Below are positions 42,388 to 50,213 of a stretch of DNA of 64,000 nt, one piece after another. The notes below the pieces were generated by a model, which saw only the letters and a list, made by a program, of their open reading frames with translations, did not search any database and was not told the origin of the DNA. How positions within the stretch are numbered: the first letter of the stretch is position 1; each line of letters opens with the position of its first letter. The DNA comes from JADFMN01 sp964529975 (GTDB lineage Bacteria; Armatimonadota; Fimbriimonadia; Fimbriimonadales; Fimbriimonadaceae). The position numbers were made by a program, and so were the translations under genes. The stretch is from contig CAZGXW010000001.1 in the NCBI GenBank assembly GCA_964529975.1, forward strand, positions 1-64,000, written 5' to 3'.

Positions 42388-42996
42388 TTATGGGTCGAGC
42401 GTTCCGTCCGCCTCGCGGACGGCCTCGAAGAATGCACGCACCTTATCGGGGTCCTTGACCCCGGGCTCTGACTCGAGCCCACTGCTCACATCGACCGCGA
42501 ACGGACGAAGTTCCGCGATCACCTTTCCCACGTTCTCCGCCCTCAACCCTCCAGCCACGATCACAGGGCGAACCGACTCAGCCATAGCCCGTCGTGCGGC
42601 AAGAAGATCTATGGGGACTCCAGTACCCCCGTATTGGCCGGCGGCATGGGCATCGAGCAGGATCGCGTCGCAGTCCCCCTGGTCAGGCACGTCGTCGTCC
42701 GATCCAATGCGGTGGACGGCGATCGCGCGTTGGCTCGGATCCAACATCGAAGACCGCACGCCTATGGCCTGGACCGCATCGAACGATGCTAGGTGTCCTC
42801 CAGACTGGAACGGGCCCATTACTGCTACGCGAGAAACATAGGGCGGAACGGACTCAAGCAGCGTTCCAACCTCTGCCAGCCCGACGCACCGTGGGCTCGA
42901 AGGCTCGAGCACGAACCCTACGGCGACCGCTCCCAACGAGACCGCAAGTTCTACGTCCTCGACGCGCGTCAGTCCACACACTTTGACCCGTGTCAC
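42388..42996 (-). CDS. trpF: Phosphoribosylanthranilate isomerase
   Basis: The 202-residue protein begins MTRVKVCGLTRVEDVELAVS, the TrpF signature with the catalytic Cys (KVCGLT). It has a (beta/alpha)8 layout with FVLEPSSPRCV near residue 28 and the phosphate-binding PVIVAGGLRAENVGKVI near 160, ending at VDVSSGLESEPGVKDPDKV. It isomerises PRA to CdRP in tryptophan synthesis. It overlaps trpC by four bases (42993-42996), so the pair is translationally coupled. No trpE, trpG, trpA or trpB lies in the window. Confidence 0.93.
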   Translation of the reverse strand: MTRVKVCGLTRVEDVELAVSLGAVAVGFVLEPSSPRCVGLAEVGTLLESVPPYVSRVAVMGPFQSGGHLASFDAVQAIGVRSSMLDPSQRAIAVHRIGSDDDVPDQGDCDAILLDAHAAGQYGGTGVPIDLLAARRAMAESVRPVIVAGGLRAENVGKVIAELRPFAVDVSSGLESEPGVKDPDKVRAFFEAVREADGTLDP

Positions 42997-43775
42997 CAGC
43001 CCATCACCTCTCGAACCTTTCCTTGCACGTCGCGAGCAGCACAGAACGTCGTCCCGATCAGTACGGCCCGTGCGCCGGCCGAACGGACGCGCTCGACGTC
43101 TTCGCGCGACCGGATCGCGCTCTCGCTCACCACCGTTGCATGGGCAGCGATCTTCGGGATCAACTGCTCCGTCACATCGAGGTTGGTCTCAAACGTCGCC
43201 AAGTCTCGGTTGTTGATGCCGATGAGACTCGCGCCAGACTCGACGGCGACCTCTGCCTCATGTTCTGAATGCGCCTCGACAAGCGTGTCCATCCCAAGCG
43301 ATTGCGCGAGTTCGCGATACTCCTTCAATTGGGACTTGGAAAGTCCGGAGACGATAAGCAGCACAGCATCGGCGCTCAACGCCCTGGCTTGCCACACGTC
43401 GTACTCGTCGATCGTGAAGTCCTTTCGAAGGACTGGAAGCCCCGAGACTTCGCGACAGAGCGGCAGATAGAGGGGCGATCCCTGGAAGAAATGTACGTCC
43501 GTCAAGACGCTCAGGCAGTCTGCTCCAGCACTCTTGTAGTCTCTTGCGAACGCCTCCGGGTCGAAGTCCTCTCGGATCACGCCTTTGACCGGGCTGGCCT
43601 TCTTGACCTCAGCGATCAGGGCGACTGGGTGGGAAGACGTCGTCAACGCGCGGTGAAATCCGCGCGTCGCTGGCGCGTCCGACGCCATCTTCTTGAGTTC
43701 GCCTAGCGGCAAGCGCGCCTTGTTAGCCTCCAGGTCAGACCGCTTTTGATCGAAGATCCGCTTCAGGACGTCCAT
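42993..43775 (-). CDS. trpC: Indole-3-glycerol phosphate synthase
   Basis: The 260-residue enzyme shows the IGPS signature VALIAEVKKASPVKGVIRED near residue 52 with the catalytic Lys, LRKDFTIDEYDVWQARALSA near 118 and TLVEAHSEHEAEVAVESGA near 170, then IGINNRDLATFE. It closes CdRP to indole-glycerol phosphate. Its start overlaps the trpD end by 13 bases and its end overlaps trpF by four, giving a tightly packed trpDCF unit. Confidence 0.95.
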   Translation of the reverse strand: MDVLKRIFDQKRSDLEANKARLPLGELKKMASDAPATRGFHRALTTSSHPVALIAEVKKASPVKGVIREDFDPEAFARDYKSAGADCLSVLTDVHFFQGSPLYLPLCREVSGLPVLRKDFTIDEYDVWQARALSADAVLLIVSGLSKSQLKEYRELAQSLGMDTLVEAHSEHEAEVAVESGASLIGINNRDLATFETNLDVTEQLIPKIAAHATVVSESAIRSREDVERVRSAGARAVLIGTTFCAARDVQGKVREVMGW

Positions 43776-44773
43776 GTGACCAGTTCCTGGAGCGTCTGAA
43801 GGGCCTTTCCGCTCTCGACGGCGTGTCGGGCCAGCATTCCGCCCTCATCCATCGATTCGGCCACGCCGGCCAAGTACAGGGCTGCAGCCGCGTTAGGCAC
43901 GATTGCCATGGAGCGTGGCGAACGCGGGTTGCTGAGCGCCTCCAACAATTGCGCCGAACTAGATTCGATGTCGCGGCCAGCCGTCAATGACTCAAAGGGC
44001 ACCGAATCGATGCCAAAGTCCCCCGGCGTGAACTCCCGCTTTACGACCCGCCCATCGACGAGTTCTCGAGCAAACGTCCGACCGCTGGGAGAGATCTCAT
44101 CCATGCCTTCCTCGCTATGGACAACCAAGGCTCTTTCCGCACCAAGAAGGTTCAAAGCGTCGGCCATGGGTTGAAGCATAGAAAGGTCGTAGACGCCGAC
44201 CAATTGGCGCGAAGCACCGGCCGGGTTGGACAAGGGGCCGAGTTGGTTGAACACGGTGCGAATGCCGAGCGCCTTGCGGGCTGGACCAACCGCCTTCATT
44301 GCGGGGTGGTGGTTCGGGGCGAACAAGAACACGATGCCTACGCTTTCAAGGGTCTTCGCGAGCAACTCCGGCTCAGAGCGCAGGCCGACACCAAGCGCCT
44401 CGAGCACGTCGGCGCTGCCACACCGGCTCGTCACCGCCCGGTTACCGTGCTTAGCGACCTTCGCGCCCGCGGCCGCGGCCAAGATTGCCGCGCCTGTGGA
44501 AAGGTTGAACGTCGTGGGTCCGCCGCCCGTACCGCACGTGTCGACGAGGTTCGGGAACGCAACTCCGAGACCAACAGAATGCTCTCGCATCGCAGAGGCG
44601 AAACCCGCAAGTTCGTGAGCAGAGGCCCCCTTCGCGCGAAGTGCGATCAGCAACCCGCCGATCTGCGACTCCTCAAGCCCGCCTGCCATCAGGAGGTCCA
44701 TCGTTTCCTTGGCCTGTTCGAACGTGAGGTCTTCCCTATCGAGCAGTAGCTCGAGCAGCGCAGGGAAGGTCAT
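43763..44773 (-). CDS. trpD: Anthranilate phosphoribosyltransferase
   Basis: The 336-residue protein has the family GTGG motif in LVDTCGTGGGPTTFNLSTG near residue 80, NRAVTSRCGSADVLEALGV near 118 and a late LVVHSEEGMDEISPSG region. It transfers the phosphoribosyl group of PRPP to anthranilate. It opens the trpDCF operon. The ATG at 44773 is 45 bases from the divergent nuoA start, so the promoters of the trp and nuo units are shared or overlapping. Confidence 0.93.
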   Translation of the reverse strand: MTFPALLELLLDREDLTFEQAKETMDLLMAGGLEESQIGGLLIALRAKGASAHELAGFASAMREHSVGLGVAFPNLVDTCGTGGGPTTFNLSTGAAILAAAAGAKVAKHGNRAVTSRCGSADVLEALGVGLRSEPELLAKTLESVGIVFLFAPNHHPAMKAVGPARKALGIRTVFNQLGPLSNPAGASRQLVGVYDLSMLQPMADALNLLGAERALVVHSEEGMDEISPSGRTFARELVDGRVVKREFTPGDFGIDSVPFESLTAGRDIESSSAQLLEALSNPRSPRSMAIVPNAAAALYLAGVAESMDEGGMLARHAVESGKALQTLQELVTWTS

Positions 44774-44818
44774 GGCGCGAGTCTACACCGGGCTCAAACC
44801 CAGGGGTAAGATGAGCCT

Positions 44819-45277
44819 ATGTCCGGCGAGTTCCTGCCGATCCTGATCTTGCTCGCGATCGCCGCACTTCTCTGCGCCGCAATGGTGACCCTCTCTTGGG
44901 TGCTGGGGCCAAAAAAGGTGACGCCGTACAAAGCCTCACCTTACGAGTGCGGAGTCGAGCCGATGGGCTCTGCTCAGGAGAGATTCCCGGTCAAGTTCTA
45001 TCTTGTCGCGATCATCTTCGTCCTCTTCGACATCGAGGTGATCTTCCTGTGGAGCCTCATGTCGGTCTTTCGAGATGCCCCTCTCGACTTCAAGGTCTTC
45101 AGTGGCATCGCGCTCGGTGTCTATATGCTCCTTTGGATCATTGGGGACGCCTATGTGCTTCGCGTTGGTGCCATTGACTGGGACGAGTCCACGGCGATTG
45201 CCCCTGAAAAGATGCAGGACACGCCCTTGGCCGCGAAGTCGGTTCCATCGATCACAGAGGCAGGTGCCGCCCAGTGA
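44819..45277 (+). CDS. nuoA: NADH-quinone oxidoreductase subunit A
   Basis: The 152-residue protein has three transmembrane helices and the NuoA core: KASPYECGVEPMGSAQERFP near residue 40 and FYLVAIIFVLFDIEVIFLWS near 62. It is part of the membrane arm of complex I next to the quinone site. The C-terminal tail of about 35 residues beyond the last helix is longer than in many homologues. The stop overlaps the nuoC GTG start (GTGA), so the genes are coupled, and the usual nuoB is absent between them. Confidence 0.92.
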   Translation: MSGEFLPILILLAIAALLCAAMVTLSWVLGPKKVTPYKASPYECGVEPMGSAQERFPVKFYLVAIIFVLFDIEVIFLWSLMSVFRDAPLDFKVFSGIALGVYMLLWIIGDAYVLRVGAIDWDESTAIAPEKMQDTPLAAKSVPSITEAGAAQ

Positions 45278-45861
45278 GCGTGGCGACCGAGCGCGCCGAC
45301 GTCGCGGCGCTCAAGGCAAGGTTCGGGGACTCGATACTCGGAGTCTTGGACAAGCGCGGAGACGTGTACGTCCTGGCCCAGCGTGACCGGCTTGCTGACC
45401 TTGCCACCTATCTGCGGGACGAACAAGCCTACGACTACTATGTCGAGTGTGTCGGGATCGACTATCTGACCTGGACGCACGAACGGGACTTTACGGAGCG
45501 GTTCGAGGTCGTCCACAACCTGTACTCGACAAGAACTGACAAGCGGCTCTTCCTCAAGGTCGGCGTCGATGACGGCCATACCGTTCCAACCCTCAAGCAC
45601 GTCTGGCTTGGGGCCGAATACCCCGAGCGCGAGGTCTGGGATCTGTTCGGCGTCGTGTTCGCTGGAAACGAGCAGTCCGAGCGCTTTCTTCTCCCCGACG
45701 ATTGGATCGGCCACCCCCTACGCAAGGACGTGGGCCTGGGAGGAGAAGACGTCGTCTTCGACCAAGGCACCCGCGGCCCGGCCGTAGAGGATGTACAAAC
45801 TCCCCATGCGGGCGAGAGTTTCGAAGGAAAGACCGGCAGCGAAGACGTCTCTGGCCGCTGA
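45274..45861 (+). CDS. nuoC: NADH-quinone oxidoreductase subunit C
   Basis: The 195-residue protein has the 30-kDa complex I subunit signature ERFEVVHNLYSTRTDKRLFL near residue 73 and LGAEYPEREVWDLFGVVFAG near 112, then DDWIGHPLRKDVGLGGEDV. NuoC forms part of the hydrophilic arm with NuoD. It starts with GTG at 45274, overlapping nuoA. The C-terminal 35 residues after LRKD are of unclear homology. Two pilin-like genes separate it from nuoD 2.5 kb downstream. Confidence 0.92.
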   Translation: MSVATERADVAALKARFGDSILGVLDKRGDVYVLAQRDRLADLATYLRDEQAYDYYVECVGIDYLTWTHERDFTERFEVVHNLYSTRTDKRLFLKVGVDDGHTVPTLKHVWLGAEYPEREVWDLFGVVFAGNEQSERFLLPDDWIGHPLRKDVGLGGEDVVFDQGTRGPAVEDVQTPHAGESFEGKTGSEDVSGR

Positions 45862-45913
45862 GAAGTCCGGACTTCTGCCTGTTCTTGACCCCCAATTAGG
45901 TTCGGCTGAACCT
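45861..45913. terminator. Two inverted repeats after nuoC
   Basis: AGAAGTCCGGACTTCT (45861-45876) is a perfect 16-base palindrome starting at the nuoC stop. AGGTTC-GGCT-GAACCT (45898-45913) follows. No T-tract is attached, so they are weak terminators or processing sites between nuoC and the pilin genes. Confidence 0.4.
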
Positions 45914-45958
45914 GCGCGGCCCCTTCAAACGCTCACTCCAGCAAAAAGTTCATTTTTT

Positions 45959-45989
45959 TTGTCCCATTCTCAAAAAATAGGGCTAATAT
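45959..45989 (+). promoter_or_regulatory. Candidate promoter of pilin copy 1
   Basis: TAATAT at 45984-45989 follows an AT-rich stretch with a T-run (45953-45960); TTGTCC (45959-45964) is a weak -35 with 19-base spacing. About 100 bases of leader would precede the ATG. The TTGAGGTTG after the -10 is shared with copy 2. Confidence 0.35.
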
Positions 45990-46090
45990 GACCTTGAGGT
46001 TGTTCGGATGCTCGTACCCATGTGGCCCGTTGCGGGCTCGTGGCGGGCCTTTGGGCTCTAGCATCATGCGCCTCCTCTATGGAGAAAGCA

Positions 46091-46945
46091 ATGCGTAAAG
46101 CGTTCACACTTATCGAACTGCTCGTCGTCATCGCGATCATCGCGATCCTGGCGGCGATCCTGTTCCCAGTCTTCGCCCAGGCCAAGGTCGCGGCGAAGCG
46201 CGCTGCTTCGATCTCGAACTTGAAGCAGCACTCGCTCGGCATCGTCATGTACGCCGGCGACTTCGACGACTACTTCCCGCGACACCAGTATCGCAACATC
46301 GGCTCGGCGTTCCCGAACGATCGCGTGTTCTGGCCGCTCGCGGTCCAGCCCTACACCAAGAACTGGCCGTTGTTCCGCGATCCTAACCAGAACGTGGACT
46401 TCGCCGGCATCTGGGCGGGCGGCAACCCTGGCCTCAAGTGGTACTACAACTGGATGCGATGGCCCGACTACGGGTTCAACGCGACCTACCTCAACCGCGC
46501 AGCGACCTGCGCCGGTTGGTGGGGTACCCACGGTGGCTATGGACCGCCGGTCTCCACGACCGCCCCGTCCAACCCCGCCGACACGGTCATGCTGACCACA
46601 GCCAAGATCGTCCACAGCAACTCCGCTGGTTCCGCGTACACCTCGCAGGCCACCGACGCGCCGAGCGCCGTCTGGACGCCTGACGCGTGCACATGGTCCA
46701 ACGGCGGCTGGGGAACCGGCTCTTGGGGCGACTCGGTCGGAACCTGGACCTATCCCGGCAACCCGACCTACACCGGACCCAACGCCATCAACTACGGCAA
46801 CGGCGGCAACGTGGCCTTCACGGACACCCACGTCAAGCACCTCAAGCCGGGCGGCATGGCTGCTGGCACCAACTGGCTGGTCCCCATCGCGAACACCGCG
46901 ATCCAGACCACAGACCTCAGCATCTACGCCTGGGATCTCAACTAG
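46091..46945 (+). CDS. Large prepilin-like protein, tandem copy 1
   Basis: The 284-residue protein starts MRKAFTLIELLVVIAIIAI, a prepilin leader with +5 Glu. A long helix through FPVFAQAKVAAKRAASISNL follows, then a globular domain rich in Trp/Gly/Asn (WGTHGGYGPPVS; WSNGGWGTGSWGDS). It ends SIYAWDLN. It should be cleaved and held in the envelope like a pseudopilin, though its size is well above that of usual pilins. GGAGAAAG lies just before the ATG. Its product is identical in sequence to copy 2 at 47190. It is followed by a strong stem-loop and interrupts the nuo operon between nuoC and nuoD. Confidence 0.85.
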   Translation: MRKAFTLIELLVVIAIIAILAAILFPVFAQAKVAAKRAASISNLKQHSLGIVMYAGDFDDYFPRHQYRNIGSAFPNDRVFWPLAVQPYTKNWPLFRDPNQNVDFAGIWAGGNPGLKWYYNWMRWPDYGFNATYLNRAATCAGWWGTHGGYGPPVSTTAPSNPADTVMLTTAKIVHSNSAGSAYTSQATDAPSAVWTPDACTWSNGGWGTGSWGDSVGTWTYPGNPTYTGPNAINYGNGGNVAFTDTHVKHLKPGGMAAGTNWLVPIANTAIQTTDLSIYAWDLN

Positions 46946-46953
46946 GATCGACC

Positions 46954-46979
46954 GAGGGCCGCGCTCCGGCGCGGCCCTC
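46954..46979 (+). terminator. Stem-loop after pilin copy 1
   Basis: GAGGGCCGCGC (46954-46964), loop TCCG, GCGCGGCCCTC (46969-46979): a perfect 11-base stem nine bases past the stop. There is no T-run, so it may be partly rho-dependent or stabilise the mRNA. Confidence 0.6.
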
Positions 46980-47074
46980 CCAGACCCTTCCACCCCGTAA
47001 ACCACCCGGGGCGCCCTCCCCCGCGTTTTCCACATTAAATCTCGAAAAAAACCCCATTTCTCCCCTAGGCACAG

Positions 47075-47080
47075 TATCAT
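47075..47080 (+). promoter_or_regulatory. Candidate -10 of pilin copy 2
   Basis: TATCAT is followed by GTGGCTTGAGGTTG, matching the copy 1 leader's ACCTTGAGGTTG. The -35 is not clear. Spacing to the ATG at 47190 implies a leader of about 100 bases. Confidence 0.3.
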
Positions 47081-47189
47081 GTGGCTTGAGGTTGGGCGGT
47101 TATTCGTGCCTTGAGGCTTGTGGCACTCTTGTTGCAAGCGTAGGGGTACCGAGAACCGGTCAATCCGCTCTACGGAGAAAAAACAAGCA

Positions 47190-48044
47190 ATGCGTAAAGC
47201 GTTCACACTCATCGAACTGCTCGTCGTCATCGCGATCATCGCGATCCTGGCGGCGATCCTGTTCCCAGTCTTCGCCCAGGCCAAGGTCGCGGCGAAGCGC
47301 GCTGCTTCGATCTCGAACTTGAAGCAGCACTCGCTCGGCATCGTCATGTACGCCGGCGACTTCGACGACTACTTCCCGCGACACCAGTATCGCAACATCG
47401 GCTCGGCGTTCCCGAACGATCGCGTGTTCTGGCCGCTCGCGGTCCAGCCCTACACCAAGAACTGGCCGTTGTTCCGCGATCCTAACCAGAACGTGGACTT
47501 CGCCGGCATCTGGGCGGGCGGCAACCCTGGCCTCAAGTGGTACTACAACTGGATGCGATGGCCCGACTACGGGTTCAACGCGACCTACCTCAACCGCGCA
47601 GCGACCTGCGCCGGTTGGTGGGGTACCCACGGTGGCTATGGACCGCCGGTCTCCACGACCGCCCCGTCCAACCCCGCCGACACGGTCATGCTGACCACAG
47701 CCAAGATCGTCCACAGCAACTCCGCTGGTTCCGCGTACACCTCGCAGGCCACCGACGCGCCGAGCGCCGTCTGGACGCCTGACGCGTGCACATGGTCCAA
47801 CGGCGGCTGGGGAACCGGCTCTTGGGGCGACTCGGTCGGAACCTGGACCTATCCCGGCAACCCGACCTACACCGGACCCAACGCCATCAACTACGGCAAC
47901 GGCGGCAACGTGGCCTTCACGGACACCCACGTCAAGCACCTCAAGCCGGGCGGCATGGCTGCTGGCACCAACTGGCTGGTCCCCATCGCGAACACCGCGA
48001 TCCAGACCACAGACCTCAGCATCTACGCTTGGGACCTCAACTAA
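47190..48044 (+). CDS. Large prepilin-like protein, tandem copy 2
   Basis: The 284-residue product is the same protein as copy 1 at 46091. Aligned by eye, the two reading frames show few differences, all synonymous and near the ends: CTT/CTC in codon 8, and GCC/GCT, GAT/GAC and the stop codons at the 3' edge. The flanks differ except for a short leader similarity. A recent duplication or gene conversion explains this. Its stop is two bases before the lipoprotein start, so they form one transcript. Confidence 0.85.
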   Translation: MRKAFTLIELLVVIAIIAILAAILFPVFAQAKVAAKRAASISNLKQHSLGIVMYAGDFDDYFPRHQYRNIGSAFPNDRVFWPLAVQPYTKNWPLFRDPNQNVDFAGIWAGGNPGLKWYYNWMRWPDYGFNATYLNRAATCAGWWGTHGGYGPPVSTTAPSNPADTVMLTTAKIVHSNSAGSAYTSQATDAPSAVWTPDACTWSNGGWGTGSWGDSVGTWTYPGNPTYTGPNAINYGNGGNVAFTDTHVKHLKPGGMAAGTNWLVPIANTAIQTTDLSIYAWDLN

Positions 48045-48045
48045 C

Positions 48046-48261
48046 ATGAAGAAGACCTTACTACTGCTCGTCGGTATCGCCCTCATCGCCTGCTTCTACG
48101 GATGCGGCAGCGAGGACGCGGCTCTAGAGACGGCGGCACCGAAGACCTCGGAAGGCGCGCAAGCGCCCGCCGGCGGTGGACAGCCGAAGTCAGTCGGAGA
48201 TCGCGGTCCCGAAGGCTCTGACGGGCCGGAAGGCCCTGCGATGAAGCCTGAAGGCATGTAG
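48046..48261 (+). CDS. Small lipoprotein paired with prepilin copy 2
   Basis: The 71-residue product has a type II signal peptide with lipobox FYGC near residue 20 (KKTLLLLVGIALIACFYGCG) and then a Pro/Gly/Ala/Glu-rich tail with repeated GPEG-type motifs. Lipidation at Cys20 and anchoring in the membrane are expected. It starts one base after the stop of copy 2. Unlike the lipoproteins at 52766 and 54901 it lacks their TETTQDQVEKDA block, so it may be a distant relative. Function unknown. Confidence 0.75.
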   Translation: MKKTLLLLVGIALIACFYGCGSEDAALETAAPKTSEGAQAPAGGGQPKSVGDRGPEGSDGPEGPAMKPEGM

Positions 48262-48283
48262 TCGGGGTCTTCCCAATGACGAT

Positions 48284-48317
48284 GGAAGCGGACGGAGAAA
48301 TCCGTCCGCTTCCGCTT
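48284..48317 (+). terminator. Intrinsic terminator after the lipoprotein
   Basis: GGAAGCGGACGGA (48284-48296), GAAA loop, TCCGTCCGCTTCC (48301-48313), then GCTTT: a perfect 13-base stem, about 20 bases past the stop. It closes the pilin-lipoprotein insert before nuoD. Confidence 0.8.
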
Positions 48318-48380
48318 TAACTCGGTCCGGTTTCACCCGTTCCATCGAACCTGCGTCTGGTACGATTCCAGCGTCTCAGC

Positions 48381-49598
48381 ATGAGCACCAAGACGTTCAT
48401 CCCCAGCACCGAGACGGTGTTCCAGAAGACCGACCAGAACACCATGATCGTGAATATGGGGCCGCAGCACCCCAGCACCCACGGTGTCCTGCGGATCATC
48501 TGCGAACTCGAAGGCGAAACCATCGTGCAGGCCAAGTGCGTCATCGGCTACCTCCATACGGGAATGGAGAAGGAGGCCGAGTTCCAGCAGTACCACAAGT
48601 GCGTGGTGATGACCGACCGCATGGACTACCTCAATGCGAACGGCAACAACCTTGCCCACGCGCTCGCGGTCGAGAAACTCCTCGGTTGTGAGATCCCTAA
48701 GCGCGCCCAATACATCCGCGTCGTCCTCGCAGAACTCAGCAGGATCGCCAGCCACTGCGTCTGGCTCGGAACCCACGGCCTCGATCTCGGGGCGATGACG
48801 CCCTTCTTCTACATCATGCAGCAGCGCGAGTTGGTGCTCGACCTCTTTGAAATGATGTCGGGCGTTCGCATGATGCCGTCATGGATCGTTCCCGGTGGCC
48901 TGCGCGGCGACATGCCCGAGGGCTTTGAGACGCGCCTACGCGAGTTCCTCGACCAGTTCCTCGCCGAACTCACCGTCGTTGAAGACCTGCTCGTCGAGAA
49001 CCCGATCTGGAAGGAGCGCACTCAGGGTGTCGGCGCCCTTACTGGCACAGAAGCCCTCGCCCTCGGCTGCAGCGGCCCCATCGCCAGGGGAAGCGGGGTC
49101 CCCTTCGACCTCCGGAAAGCGCAACCGTACTGCTCGTACGAAGACTTCGACTTCCAAATCCCGATCGGCACCAAGGGCGACGTCTACGACCGCTTCCTCG
49201 TGCGCATCGCCGAGATGAAGGAGTCGCACAAGATCATCACCCAGGCGCTCGACGGCATGCCGGAGGGCGGGCATTGGACCAGCGACCGTAAAGTCGCCCC
49301 GCCCCCGCGAAAGGAACTCGACACGTCGATGGAGTCGCTCATCCACCACTTCAAACTCTATACAGAGGGCTACCGAGTGCCCGCCGGAGAGGCCTACGCG
49401 GGCATCGAGGGTTCGAAGGGCGAACTCGGGTTCTACATCGTCAGCGACGGCACCGCGACGCCGTACCGCTGGCACGAAAGGCCGTCCTCGTTTATGAACC
49501 TCAAGTCTCTAGAAGTCCTCGCGGAGGGCCGGTTGATCGCCGACCTCATCGCGATCATCGGCTCGATCGACATCGTGCTCGGGGAGATCGACCGGTGA
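48381..49598 (+). CDS. nuoD: NADH-quinone oxidoreductase subunit D
   Basis: The 405-residue protein carries the 49-kDa subunit core: NMGPQHPSTHGVLRIICELE near residue 25, IGYLHTGMEKEAEFQQYHKC near 56 and DRMDYLNANGNNLAHALAVE near 80. The C-terminus ends FMNLKSLEVLAEGRLIADLI and GSIDIVLGEIDR, also standard. It forms the quinone-binding part of complex I. Its stop overlaps the nuoE GTG start. The upstream terminator means it needs its own promoter or readthrough past the pilin insert. Confidence 0.95.
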   Translation: MSTKTFIPSTETVFQKTDQNTMIVNMGPQHPSTHGVLRIICELEGETIVQAKCVIGYLHTGMEKEAEFQQYHKCVVMTDRMDYLNANGNNLAHALAVEKLLGCEIPKRAQYIRVVLAELSRIASHCVWLGTHGLDLGAMTPFFYIMQQRELVLDLFEMMSGVRMMPSWIVPGGLRGDMPEGFETRLREFLDQFLAELTVVEDLLVENPIWKERTQGVGALTGTEALALGCSGPIARGSGVPFDLRKAQPYCSYEDFDFQIPIGTKGDVYDRFLVRIAEMKESHKIITQALDGMPEGGHWTSDRKVAPPPRKELDTSMESLIHHFKLYTEGYRVPAGEAYAGIEGSKGELGFYIVSDGTATPYRWHERPSSFMNLKSLEVLAEGRLIADLIAIIGSIDIVLGEIDR

Positions 49599-50212
49599 GC
49601 AGCCTCCTCAAACTCACCGACGGCAAGTCCCGGCCGCGTGCTCCAAGAGCCGACGAACTCGCACTAAAGTTCGGCCAAGAGGCAGTACGCGAACTCGAGG
49701 CGCTCAAGGGGCACTATCCCGACCTCAAGTCTTGCATCCTCCCGGGCCTCTGGATCGCGCAGCGCGAGTACGGCGGCTGGCTTCCGCCCGAGGCCATCGC
49801 CGAGGTCGCGCACAGGCTCCAACGCTCGTACGCCGAAGTCGAAGGCGTCGCGACGTTCTACTCCATGTACAACACCGACCACGCGGTCGGGCGGCACATG
49901 ATCGAGGTCTGCACGTGCCTGAGTTGCCACATGTGCGGGGCGTACAAAATCGCCGGTTACCTGAAGGAAAGACTCGGGATCGGCTTCGGAGAGACCACTC
50001 CTGACGGCGCGATCACATTGCACGAAGTGGAGTGCCTCGACGCGTGCGACCGCGCTCCGGTGCTGCAGGTCGGCGACCAGTACATCGGCCCCGTCGACGA
50101 GGCGAAGATCGATGCTCTGATCGACGACCTGCGGAGCCGTTCGGAGTCGAGTGTCGTGAAACTCGCGGACGAGATCGTCAAGGCGCAGATCCCGGCCAAG
50201 GAGCGTAACTGA
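49595..50212 (+). CDS. nuoE: NADH-quinone oxidoreductase subunit E
   Basis: The 205-residue protein has the thioredoxin-like 24-kDa subunit pattern RLQRSYAEVEGVATFYSMY near residue 77. The 2Fe-2S cysteines occur in EVCTCLSCHMCGAYKI near 105 and HEVECLDACDRAPVLQV near 145. It holds the N1a cluster at the NADH-oxidising tip of complex I. GTG at 49595 overlaps nuoD. nuoF follows two bases after its stop. Confidence 0.93.
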   Translation: MSSLLKLTDGKSRPRAPRADELALKFGQEAVRELEALKGHYPDLKSCILPGLWIAQREYGGWLPPEAIAEVAHRLQRSYAEVEGVATFYSMYNTDHAVGRHMIEVCTCLSCHMCGAYKIAGYLKERLGIGFGETTPDGAITLHEVECLDACDRAPVLQVGDQYIGPVDEAKIDALIDDLRSRSESSVVKLADEIVKAQIPAKERN

Positions 50213-50213
50213 A

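Noticed and set aside
46064..48086. Long minus-strand frames across the tandem pilin genes
   Set aside because: They have the same repeated antisense sequence in both copies and no ribosome site or motif. The plus strand has leader peptide and ribosome sites.
48262..48380. Possible nuoB between the pilin insert and nuoD
   Set aside because: The gap is only about 120 bases and holds a terminator. A 160-180 residue NuoB cannot fit, and none is between nuoA and nuoC.
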